Assembly: GCA_963707135.1 (NCBI GenBank)
Contig: CAVPOY010000027.1
Span: forward strand, 1 to 31,541
DNA length: 31,541 bases
Source of the DNA: JBGSTR01 sp963707135
Lineage (GTDB): Bacteria; Pseudomonadota; Gammaproteobacteria; Chromatiales; Chromatiaceae
Reading direction: 5' to 3'
Both the position numbers and the translations under genes were made by a program. Shown in pieces: positions 15,150 through 22,510 of this stretch (positions are counted from its first letter, which is position 1; each line of letters opens with the position of its first letter). Under the pieces are notes generated by a model. The model had not been told where the DNA came from. It searched no databases and was given only the letters and a program-made list of their open reading frames with translations.

Positions 15150-16579
15150 TCTGGCGTCCTAAGCGGAATCGATAGACGAAAATGCGCGCCTGCAGCGGCG
15201 TCGACGATCTCAATCGTTCCGTGGTGCAGTTCTGTATATCGCTCGCAGATCGCGAGCCCAAGGCCGGTGCCTTTGACATGGCCCTTGCGCCGCCGTTTTC
15301 CCTGATAGAAGGCCTCGAAAACGTGAGCGCGGTCCGCTGGGTCGATGCCGGGCCCGTGATCCTGCACATCGAGAATCGCTCGCCCGTCGCACGCGCGTAA
15401 TGCCACATTAACAAAACTTGTATCAGGAGAATAGTTTATCGCATTTGACAACAAATTGTCGACGACGGTGCGTAGCTGCTCTGGATCTCCAAGAACCGTA
15501 GCATCATCCAGGTGTTTCTTTATGTCGACTTGCCTGGACAGCGAAAACAGCCTTTGAGAAACGATGGATTCTTCGATCAAAGAACGAAAATCTATACTTT
15601 GAACGCTTCTAAGCGATAACTGCCCCAAAACAGTGTTGAACTCAAGCAAATCTTCAATTTGCTTCTGTAGCTGGTGACTGCTCGCATGCAGAATTCCCAC
15701 AACTTCTTCCTGGTCTTTGGTAAGCTTTCCAACGACCTCGTCACCAAGCAGTTCGACGCCCTCTCTTATTGCGGTGAGGGGGGTCTTCAACTCGTGGGAT
15801 ACGTGCTGCAGAAACATCGTCTTTTGCGTTTCCAACTCGTTCAAGTGGACCCGCAAGGCGTCCAGTCTACGGCTTATCTCACGAATGTCCTGGGGACCTC
15901 GGACGTGAACCTCGCGAGAGAAGTCCCCGGACCCGAGACGCCGCACGGCGACTCCAATCTCTTTCAAGGGGCGCGTTATAAAAATACTAAAAGCGATGGC
16001 CATGAATAGTGCCAGAGGGATGAGCGCTAGCGCCTGAAGCAGTAGGAGTCGGCGAACGTTGGCGATCTGATCCTGTATGCGAATCGCGTCCGCGGCAACT
16101 TGCTGGCTGATTTCAAACGGCACAGGGCGGGCGAGCTCGGAAAAAGGCGGCAATGAAAACGGGTCGCCGGGGCTTTCCTCCGGGAATGAGGACTGGGTGA
16201 GCAGGGTTCGGTAAACTTCTCGCTCGCGATCTCTGATCTCGGCTAACCGATTCAGCGTGCCTTCCGCGTGTACGATCTCCGTTAGGCTGTTTATCGTTTC
16301 ATGAAACGGGGGTCGCTGTTCTTCATATATAGCCAAGAGACTTCGGTCGCGTAGAACGAGAAACTGGGCAGCGCTTCTCTCGAGCGAGAGAATCTGCGAA
16401 ACCAGTATCCGGCTTGACTGTACCGTCTCGTTGGTGTCAACAAGTATTGATGTCATTCTCGCAGAAAGATCGCCAATGCGTAACATGGTGTGAACCAGAG
16501 CTGCGATCAGGGGAAGCACGGCGAGGAAGAATCCGAAGAGCGTCAATTGAAAGATGGTTGTGTGGATGCTCAGTTTCAC
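15146..16579 (-). CDS. glrK: Membrane sensor histidine kinase, GlrK/QseE type
   Basis: 477-residue inner-membrane sensor kinase, partner of the GlrR-type regulator. Two membrane segments (about 12-33 and 179-201) enclose a periplasmic sensor of about 145 residues. A HAMP domain follows at about 202-253, then the HisKA domain with H262 in FLQHVSHELKTPLTAI. The ATPase domain has N-box VVDNLLSNAINYSPD, G1 DVQDHGPGID, F-box FYQGKRR and G2 GTGLGLAICERY. The start is GTG at 16577-16579 with no clear Shine-Dalgarno; it gives MKLSIHTTIFQ just before the first membrane helix. It heads a three-gene operon with overlapping genes and has a sigma-54 promoter candidate about 130 nt upstream. Confidence 0.92.
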   Translation of the reverse strand: MKLSIHTTIFQLTLFGFFLAVLPLIAALVHTMLRIGDLSARMTSILVDTNETVQSSRILVSQILSLERSAAQFLVLRDRSLLAIYEEQRPPFHETINSLTEIVHAEGTLNRLAEIRDREREVYRTLLTQSSFPEESPGDPFSLPPFSELARPVPFEISQQVAADAIRIQDQIANVRRLLLLQALALIPLALFMAIAFSIFITRPLKEIGVAVRRLGSGDFSREVHVRGPQDIREISRRLDALRVHLNELETQKTMFLQHVSHELKTPLTAIREGVELLGDEVVGKLTKDQEEVVGILHASSHQLQKQIEDLLEFNTVLGQLSLRSVQSIDFRSLIEESIVSQRLFSLSRQVDIKKHLDDATVLGDPEQLRTVVDNLLSNAINYSPDTSFVNVALRACDGRAILDVQDHGPGIDPADRAHVFEAFYQGKRRRKGHVKGTGLGLAICERYTELHHGTIEIVDAAAGAHFRLSIPLRTPE

Positions 16580-16950
16580 GTGCGTAACAGGATCTGATTT
16601 GCCTTAGTTGGCTGCGACATCCACCCCTCCGTATGACGTACGGGTGGAATCCGGTTGCAGGGGTCTGCACTTGAGTCCTGTGCCCAGAGTGACGCGCCAC
16701 GCTGGTTCGCAATGGCGACGCCAAACGCAGCGACCGCCCACTCTCGGTGCTCGCCCACCATTTAGCACACCGCTTCGGCACACGGCAAAGCGTAGCAGGA
16801 GCCCACCTAATGCAGTCAACATAAGCCACCCAGACGTACGACAAGTGGCGCCGGGTCTTGAGGTTTCAGGCAATGCGGCGGAGGAATGCGAGGTTCGGTC
16901 GGATTGCCTTACCGAAATGTGAGGCTTGCCTGAACAACACCCCCAAGTAG
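16580..16950. other. Intergenic region upstream of the sensor kinase
   Basis: About 370 nt without a convincing gene. It holds the sigma-54 promoter candidate at 16709-16723. A small inverted repeat (CCACCC / GGGTGG at 16620-16646) would lie in the kinase leader. In E. coli the GlmY small RNA gene occupies the corresponding place. I could not identify a GlmY-like RNA here by eye. Confidence 0.5.
16709..16723 (-). promoter_or_regulatory. Sigma-54 promoter candidate upstream of the kinase gene
   Basis: On the minus strand TGGCGT-N5-TTGC matches the -24/-12 consensus TGGCAC-N5-TTGC at all four TGGC and all four TTGC bases. The invariant GG and GC are separated by exactly 10 nt. The predicted start is near 16698, leaving a leader of about 120 nt before the kinase GTG. 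The operon it would drive encodes a sigma-54 activator, so autoregulation is plausible. No TGTC-N10-GACA GlrR site was found upstream. Confidence 0.5.
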
Positions 16951-17297
16951 CACTGCCAACTGCTCTCGGCGATAAACCTTCAGGACAGTTTCCGCGGCTG
17001 GAGCGAGTCACAACATAAAGTTTACGCGCTCGAGGTCGTCGCTATCGATGGCAAGGGCCTGCCACGCTCCCATGACGGCAGGGCCTAGGACCGTTGCAAA
17101 TGGTCAGCGCGTGGGCAACGCGAAACCGTTTGGCATTGGAACAATACGCGACCGGTGCGGCGTTCAACGAGACCGCGGCCAAACCCGATCTGTTCTTGGT
17201 GCTGGTGCGCAAAGGCTGTATCGTGACCATCGACGCTGTAGGGGGTGCGCGGGCGATTAACGATCAAGACGGCGACGACATCGGACGCGACATTTAA
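16951..17297 (+). pseudogene. ISAs1-family transposase remnant
   Basis: Middle piece of an ISAs1-type (H-repeat-associated) transposase. Frame one reads LLSAINLQDSFRGW, then EVVAIDGKGLPRSHDGRA and a TAG at 17086-17088, matching the FxxW...AIDGKTLRGS block with the first catalytic Asp. The next frame then reads MVSAWATRNRLALEQ and LVRKGCIVTIDAVGG, matching HMVSAWA...LLRGCIVTIDAMG with the second catalytic Asp, and ends at TAA 17295-17297. Both ends of the gene are missing and a frameshift plus stop separate the two blocks. It is an old, dead insertion. The unrelated base context and lack of terminal repeats prevent defining element ends. Confidence 0.8.
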
Positions 17298-17337
17298 CGA
17301 GCATTGCCACCGTGAAGTACCTGTTTTCGCAGAGCGG

Positions 17338-17604
17338 CTACTCGAATCGGCGAAGATACTCGATGAGCGCGACCATCAGTACCAGTAGCACCAACACCGC
17401 AACCAAGACGATCAGGGCATAGGCCAGCACGACCAGGACTTCGCGGCCGTTGCTAAGCGCCTCGATCGCGAGAAGCAGCCAGTAGAAGAGAGCGGCAATA
17501 GCCGCGGGCACCATCGCCAGCAGAAACTTCGTTCCCCTACGGAACTCGGTCCCGCCCCCGGGCGTCTCCTTGACCCACAGACTCTTCCGTCTTGGGCTTG
17601 CCAT
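17338..17604 (-). CDS. Small membrane protein of unknown function
   Basis: 88 residues with a basic, soluble N-terminus (MASPRRKSLWVKETPGGG) and two strongly hydrophobic helices at about 27-48 and 57-82, ending in a basic EYLRRFE. The ATG has GGGGGAG about 8 nt upstream, which supports a real gene. I recognise no family and no motif beyond the helices. It stands alone between the transposase remnant and a gene-free gap. The basic termini place both ends in the cytoplasm by the positive-inside rule. A toxin-like or accessory membrane role cannot be judged. Confidence 0.5.
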   Translation of the reverse strand: MASPRRKSLWVKETPGGGTEFRRGTKFLLAMVPAAIAALFYWLLLAIEALSNGREVLVVLAYALIVLVAVLVLLVLMVALIEYLRRFE

Positions 17605-18513
17605 AAAGGCTCTCCCCCACGCGGTCCGGTTGTTGGATCGTCGATGACTGGCCGAACGATTATCGGTCGGGGGCTTTCGACTTGTCGCCGTCTTCGTTAC
17701 CCAGCGGGCAGGGATCTACGAACTACTTGGAAGCTGGTCCTGCGGCGCGGGACGCGAGTCCTGCCTGAAGCTTCGAACGGCCGCCGTCTTGCCTGGATCG
17801 TTTACCCGTCAAACCTTGGACTCGGTAGTGTGGTCCAGTGTGCAAGCTAGCACCGAATGCCAGCAACCGGCCGCCGAGAAGGACCGGAATGATCTTACAC
17901 CAAGAGCCGATGCCCGGCTTCATGGCGCCGGCCCCGGGCAGCACCGGGTTCCACCCATGCCGCGAGTCCGCCGATCCGCCGGTGGGCAAGCACGGGGTGG
18001 CGCGCGCTGGGACCGGTTGACCGACGAAACTACTAGCTACGTGCTAGCCGGCGCCGTTGACGCCCGTGGAGCACTAAGCGGATCTCGACGTGTCAGCCTT
18101 CGTCTCTCATGCGAACTTTCTGTAAAGCGCTCGATCGAGCCCTGGGCCATTTCCTGACTTGCCTCGACCGCGAAATTGCGCAAAACTTGATTTTTGCAGC
18201 GGAAAAGCAGCACATGTAATATTTGGCACTGCCATGTCCGCTCCCACCGCGTCGCCAGCTGTGTCGCTTTACGTTTGTGTAGCTGAACCACATGCGACGT
18301 GTCTGCCACTGCACGTACGGTCGAATCTCATAGTGCAGTGTCCGTTATGCCCTTTTGCGGTGTAGGCCGGCTGCGCGTGGACGCGGCGGCCGCGGAGTCG
18401 GAGGCGCAAAAAAAGTCCTCCGCGATTCGCCGAGGAACCCGTTCTCAGAATCGAGTAATGGTTCGTGCATACTCTGTTTGCATGGCCTGAGAGTGAGCTT
18501 TGAGGAAATAGCT
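17605..18513. other. Gene-poor gap before the EPS export genes
   Basis: About 900 nt with only short, low-quality ORFs on both strands, none with a family signature. TGGCAC at 18224-18229 is a perfect -24 half of a sigma-54 promoter but has no proper -12 partner. The stretch near 18090-18310 is richer in A/T than its surroundings and may be decayed foreign DNA. No tRNA, terminator or convincing sigma-70 promoter was found, so the promoter of the EPS genes remains unassigned. Confidence 0.45.
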
Positions 18514-19383
18514 ATGCGTCTTCTGAATGCGATGCACCGAGAGCCGAGTGACCATTTTGAGTCTTTGTTGCCGGACCGTTGGCACCGACAATTCAATGTC
18601 TTATTCGGCCTCATGTTTCTCCTTGGTGTTTTCGGGATGTTACCTCTGGAAGCGGCCGCCGAAAAATACTCGTTAGGCCCACGAGACGTCGTGCGGGTTA
18701 CTGTCTACGGGCAACCTGACCTGGAGACCGTATCTCGTATTGGAGAGCGGGGCACCATTAGCTTTCCTGTACTCGGTGAAGTCAGGATCGGCGGGCTGTC
18801 GGAGCAGGAAGCTGCGGCGGTTATTACGCAGCGGCTCAAGCAGAGCGGTGTTGTTGCCTCGCCGCAGGTCAACGTAACAGTAGAAGAATTCCAGAGTCAG
18901 CTGGTTTCCATTCTCGGCGAAGTCGATAAACCGGGAGAGTACCCTATAGAGCGTCGAACGACGCTGCTTGAGCTCATTTCCAAGGCAGGAGGTCTGCGTC
19001 CGGAGGCCGGCGATACCGCGGTTGTGACCCGCTCTTCCCAGAAGGGTAACGGGCGACAGGAGATCGATTTGGCGAATCTCTTCGGAAAGGGCGGCGGCGC
19101 GTCCAATGTCGAGGTGACCGGAGGGGACATCGTCTACATTGCCACCGCGCCGGTCATTTATGTCTATGGCCAGGTCAATCGTCCAGGCGCCTATAAGCTT
19201 GAACGGAACATGATCGTCATGCAGGCAATTTCGGTTGCCGGCGGACTCACCGACAAGGCGACCGAACGCGGATTAACGATAACGCGGACTCGACCCGGCG
19301 GCGGTACCTCGTCAGTTGCCGGCGGCATGATGGAACGTTTGCAGCCGAACGACATCGTCCAGGTGAAGGAAAGTCTTTTCTAG
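18514..19383 (+). CDS. epsE: Polysaccharide export outer-membrane protein (EpsE/Wza-like, OPX family)
   Basis: 289-residue OPX protein forming the outer-membrane exit for exopolysaccharide. A long basic N-region precedes a hydrophobic signal segment (about 28-48, cleavage probably after EAAA). The Poly_export domain follows (YSLGPRDVVRVTVYGQPDL, about 52-70, to about 130). Two SLBB domains come next, beginning around SILGEVDKPGEYPI and YVYGQVNRPGAYKLE. There is no C-terminal amphipathic helix like that of E. coli Wza. No lipobox is evident, unlike Wza. The frame is open upstream, but I choose the ATG with GAGGA 7 nt ahead, which starts just before the signal peptide. It is followed 58 nt later by the chain-length gene, as in EpsE-EpsF-EpsG loci of XrtB/exosortase organisms. 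Confidence 0.88.
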   Translation: MRLLNAMHREPSDHFESLLPDRWHRQFNVLFGLMFLLGVFGMLPLEAAAEKYSLGPRDVVRVTVYGQPDLETVSRIGERGTISFPVLGEVRIGGLSEQEAAAVITQRLKQSGVVASPQVNVTVEEFQSQLVSILGEVDKPGEYPIERRTTLLELISKAGGLRPEAGDTAVVTRSSQKGNGRQEIDLANLFGKGGGASNVEVTGGDIVYIATAPVIYVYGQVNRPGAYKLERNMIVMQAISVAGGLTDKATERGLTITRTRPGGGTSSVAGGMMERLQPNDIVQVKESLF

Positions 19384-19441
19384 CCACGCATGGCGTGCCG
19401 TATGTCGATTATCGCGTCCCCGCCGGATCCGGTCTAACCCA

Positions 19442-20836
19442 ATGAACAGCATGAACTTATCGAGACTTCTTGTTGCGCTTCGCAAGCGCTTTTGGCTACT
19501 TGCGATTACGCCGCTGTTGGCGGGCGTAACCGCGTATTTTATAACGGCGAGTCAGGACCCCTATTACACGGCGAATGCGACCCTCCTGGTCGACTATCGG
19601 GAACCGGTTCCGGGTGAAGTGGGAGGTTATCTTCCCGCGGGCCTGCAGCCCAATTATCTGACAACACAGATCGGTATCATCAGCAGCCGCAACGTCGCGG
19701 CAAAGGTGGCGGTCGAACTTGGTCTCGCGGACCTGGAACCCTGGAAAACGGTTTTCGTGGAGGCCGGGAGTCCACAGGAGGGATTCGAGGCCTGGGCTGC
19801 CGGGAGTCTTCTCGAGGGACTGACCACCACCGCCGACAAGAACAGCAGCCTGGTCGATATCTGGTATCAGCATACGGACCCGAAGTTTGCCGCCGCCGCC
19901 GCCAATGCCTTTGCCGAGGTTTATCGCCGTACCAACCGGGAACTGATTGTGGAGCCGTCCCGCGCCATGGGTGAGGCGGTCGAAGAACGTTTGGCCCAAT
20001 TGAGGGACAAGACCGAGACCGCCGAACGAGACCTTAGCAGCTATCAGCAGGAGACAGGCATCACGGCGACCGAGGAACGACTCGACTATGAATCGACCCG
20101 GTTGGACGAGTTGGTAAGGCTTCGTCTAAACGCGGACGCTGAGGCTCGCGCTACGGCCAGTCGCCTGGCGAAAATCGATGAGATTTTGGCCATGGGCGAG
20201 TCGCTGGACACGCTGCCGGATGTCGTCAACAACTCCCTGATACAAAATTTGAAGGTCGAGGTCAGCAAGAAGGAGGCGGCGCTTGCCGATCTGTCCGCGA
20301 TTGCGGGCGCCAACCACCCGACCAGGATCGCGCTCTCGGCGGAGCTGCGGAGTCTGCGCGCCAGGCTCGATACGGAAACGGACAAGATAGTTAGTTCGAT
20401 TAGGAATGAGGTCGATCAAGCCAACAGCGCCGCCCGTGCGGTGGAGCAGGCCGAGCAGGCTCAAAGAGAGAAAGTTCTTGAAATGAAGAAGGTCCGCGAC
20501 GGGATGTCGCCGCTGCTGCGCGAGGTCGAGGCGGCAAGAGGGAGCTACGAGCGGGCCCTAGCAATGAGCAGTGAATATGTCCTAAATAACAGTTTGAATC
20601 AGCCAAACGTCACCATTCTCAATCCGGCCCGGGTCCCGGAGCTGCCCAGTGGGCCCAATATGAAATTGAATGTGGCGGCGGCGTTTGCGCTTGGCGGCAT
20701 CCTGGGCCTGATTTTGGCGCTGATGTTGGAGATTCTCGAAGGCAAGGTGAGATCAAGAGACGACATCGAGGATGGTCGGACCATTCGCGTGCTCGGTGAA
20801 ATACCAAGGCCCGGAAATCTGTCCGCGCACCATTAA
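19442..20836 (+). CDS. epsF: Polysaccharide chain-length determinant (EpsF/Wzz-like)
   Basis: 464-residue inner-membrane polysaccharide co-polymerase that sets EPS chain length. It has a cytoplasmic N-terminus, a membrane helix at about 17-36 and a large periplasmic domain with the Wzz block YTANATLLVDYREP. Long coiled-coil stretches run at about 180-240 and 305-380. A Pro-rich segment PARVPELPSGP precedes the second membrane helix at about 424-444. The phrases TTQIGIISSRNVAAKVAVELGL and LSSYQQETGITATEERLDYE resemble EpsF proteins. A Met at codon 4 (MNLSRLL) is an equally good start, since neither has a clear ribosome site. It is followed 12 nt later by the BY-kinase-like gene. Confidence 0.9.
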   Translation: MNSMNLSRLLVALRKRFWLLAITPLLAGVTAYFITASQDPYYTANATLLVDYREPVPGEVGGYLPAGLQPNYLTTQIGIISSRNVAAKVAVELGLADLEPWKTVFVEAGSPQEGFEAWAAGSLLEGLTTTADKNSSLVDIWYQHTDPKFAAAAANAFAEVYRRTNRELIVEPSRAMGEAVEERLAQLRDKTETAERDLSSYQQETGITATEERLDYESTRLDELVRLRLNADAEARATASRLAKIDEILAMGESLDTLPDVVNNSLIQNLKVEVSKKEAALADLSAIAGANHPTRIALSAELRSLRARLDTETDKIVSSIRNEVDQANSAARAVEQAEQAQREKVLEMKKVRDGMSPLLREVEAARGSYERALAMSSEYVLNNSLNQPNVTILNPARVPELPSGPNMKLNVAAAFALGGILGLILALMLEILEGKVRSRDDIEDGRTIRVLGEIPRPGNLSAHH

Positions 20837-20848
20837 GTCGAGAATCGA

Positions 20849-21823
20849 ATGAACGAAGAGTCACGCAACAGCGACGGCCGCCGTTCGAGTATCGAGCGGG
20901 CAGTCCGGGTTCGAGGCGAGCAATCTCGGGGACGGGAAGACCAACGAGGCCGCTTGGAAACTCGCGAATATCCATCACTGACCACTAGCGCGGCCACACG
21001 GCAGAAGGTCGGTGAAATAATGGTAGAACAGGGTACCCTGACCGCCGATCAAGTTGAACAGGTGCTTCAGTATCAGCAGGAGTCCGGTCTTTCGTTCGGG
21101 GAGTCGGCCTCGAGACTGGGGCTTGCCGACAGTGCGGCAATAAGGCACGCACTGGCTATGCAGTTCGGATATCCGTCGGTACCGCCGGGGGACAAGTCGC
21201 TCAGCTCGAAACTTGTCGTCGCCCACGATCCCGATACCGATTATTCCGAAGCTTTTAGGGGACTTAGGGCCAATCTGCTGGCGTCTTGGGCGCAGGGCGG
21301 GTCACGTAGCGTCGCGGTGGTCGGCGCGGATGCGCAACAGGACTATGCGGATCTCGTGGGCAATATCGGGATCACGTTCGCACAGCTCGGAAAGCGAACG
21401 CTGTTGATCGATACCAACTTCAGACAACCGCGACTGAATGCCCTGTTCGGCATAGCCGACGGGCGGGGCCTCAGCACCATGCTCGCGACCGGTTCACCGG
21501 ATGCCGATATCGTTCAACGGGTCCCTTTCTTTTCATCCCTGTCGGTACTGGCCAGCGGCCCGATACCGCCAAACGTTCAAGAGCTTCTAACCGGCGACCG
21601 ATTCAAGGCACTGCTACGCTCGGCGAGGGAGCAGTATGAAGCGGTGTTCCTGGTGACCGCACCATGGGGCGCTGGTACCGACGCCGAGAGCGTGGCCAGA
21701 AGTGCCGGTAGTGCACTGGTGATAGCCAAGCGCGACGAAACACGCCGCAAGGACTTATCCGATTTGGTCCAGCGCCTGGAACGTTTCGGCGTGAACCTGG
21801 ATGGGTGCGTCCTCGTCGATTGA
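20849..21823 (+). CDS. epsG: BY-kinase-like protein (EpsG type) with degenerate nucleotide site
   Basis: 324 residues. The N-terminal 50 are polar and unstructured. Residues about 52-108 form a small helical domain (KVGEIMVEQGTLTADQVEQ...) like the MshEN/GspE N-terminal fold. The rest is a ParA/MinD-like BY-kinase domain with the entry motif DYSEAFRGLRANL (131-143), Walker A' LLIDTNFRQPR (185-195) and GLSTML. Walker A is unrecognisable (GADAQQDYADLVGN where the family has a Gly-rich GxxxGxS/T loop). The Walker B Asp is replaced (VFLVTAP for VxxIDTP). There is no C-terminal tyrosine cluster. It probably no longer phosphorylates but may still clamp the chain-length protein. It is the last gene of the trio. 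Confidence 0.85.
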   Translation: MNEESRNSDGRRSSIERAVRVRGEQSRGREDQRGRLETREYPSLTTSAATRQKVGEIMVEQGTLTADQVEQVLQYQQESGLSFGESASRLGLADSAAIRHALAMQFGYPSVPPGDKSLSSKLVVAHDPDTDYSEAFRGLRANLLASWAQGGSRSVAVVGADAQQDYADLVGNIGITFAQLGKRTLLIDTNFRQPRLNALFGIADGRGLSTMLATGSPDADIVQRVPFFSSLSVLASGPIPPNVQELLTGDRFKALLRSAREQYEAVFLVTAPWGAGTDAESVARSAGSALVIAKRDETRRKDLSDLVQRLERFGVNLDGCVLVD

Positions 21824-22510
21824 TGGTTAGGGTTGAGCGGCTTTTGGTTTTGCGCAAGGAAGTAAAATCAGGATCGTAGCGCCTGCCGACCGTTAGTTGG
21901 CTGCGCCATCGTAGCGGTCCTTTGCGCCCGAAGGATGGTCGATCACATTCGAGCTGACCTTCCCCAAAAAAACCCCGCCGAAGCGGGGTAATACCCATGC
22001 AGGTCTAAATCAAGCCGGGGTCGTGCTCGGGGCTTACGATAAGAGCATCTGACCGACGCGGTGAAGCGGCAGGGCTTCAAACGGTCGGTCTGGCCGATAG
22101 ACCGTCCTCTCGGCTCGCAAGCCAATATTCAACGACTGCTCCGCGGCACTATTCTGGGTCGCTCACAAGGAATCGGATTCCGCGCATAGCACAATCGCTC
22201 GCCGGCGGCGCCGACCAATCGGAACCGAGGCCAGCACGATTGGGTGGACTGGTCCGTCGTTCGGGGTGCGCCGAGCAGCGCCGTGGCAACCTGCAGGTAG
22301 CGCGGCGTCTTGATGAATAGCCCCCCTGCCCCGGGAAGCTTACTCGGAAGGCGATCAAGACACCGGAAGCACGGCGGCACGGACACCGATCCTCGAAACG
22401 CCTCACACGCCGGAGCGGCCGCCTGCCCGGACAACCGGATTCCTGCGACATTAGAGCCGCGGCACCCGAGCCTTTGTGACGCGTTGCGGTTCCTGTGCTC
22501 GGGCCCGAGT
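21824..22510. other. Convergent intergenic region between the EPS genes and the metallophosphoesterase
   Basis: About 690 nt lying downstream of genes on both sides. It contains the minus-strand terminator at 21966-21988. A perfect 12-bp palindrome CTCGGGCCCGAG (22498-22509) lies directly after the phosphoesterase stop. ORFs of 138-156 codons on the minus strand have no recognisable family and poor composition. No transposon ends were seen. Confidence 0.5.
21966..21988 (-). terminator. Intrinsic terminator for minus-strand transcription
   Basis: On the minus strand CCCCGC-TTCG-GCGGGG is followed by seven T, a textbook UUCG-tetraloop terminator. It faces leftward transcription, so it would end messages from the metallophosphoesterase (stop at 22511) and shield the EPS genes. 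On the plus strand only TAATAC follows the stem, so it is weak for the EPS message. Confidence 0.8.

Noticed and set aside
16580..16700. GlmY-like small RNA in the kinase leader
   Set aside because: The position matches E. coli and a sigma-54 promoter is upstream. But I could not recognise GlmY sequence or its stem-loops, and no intrinsic terminator precedes the kinase.
18224..18239. Sigma-54 promoter upstream of the EPS genes
   Set aside because: TGGCAC is a perfect -24 box, but the -12 position reads TGTC, lacking the invariant GC at the required spacing.
18355..18513. 53-codon N-terminal extension of the EPS exporter frame
   Set aside because: The extension reads Gly/Arg-rich then unrelated to the family. 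The ATG at 18514 has GAGGA at 7 nt and directly precedes the signal peptide.
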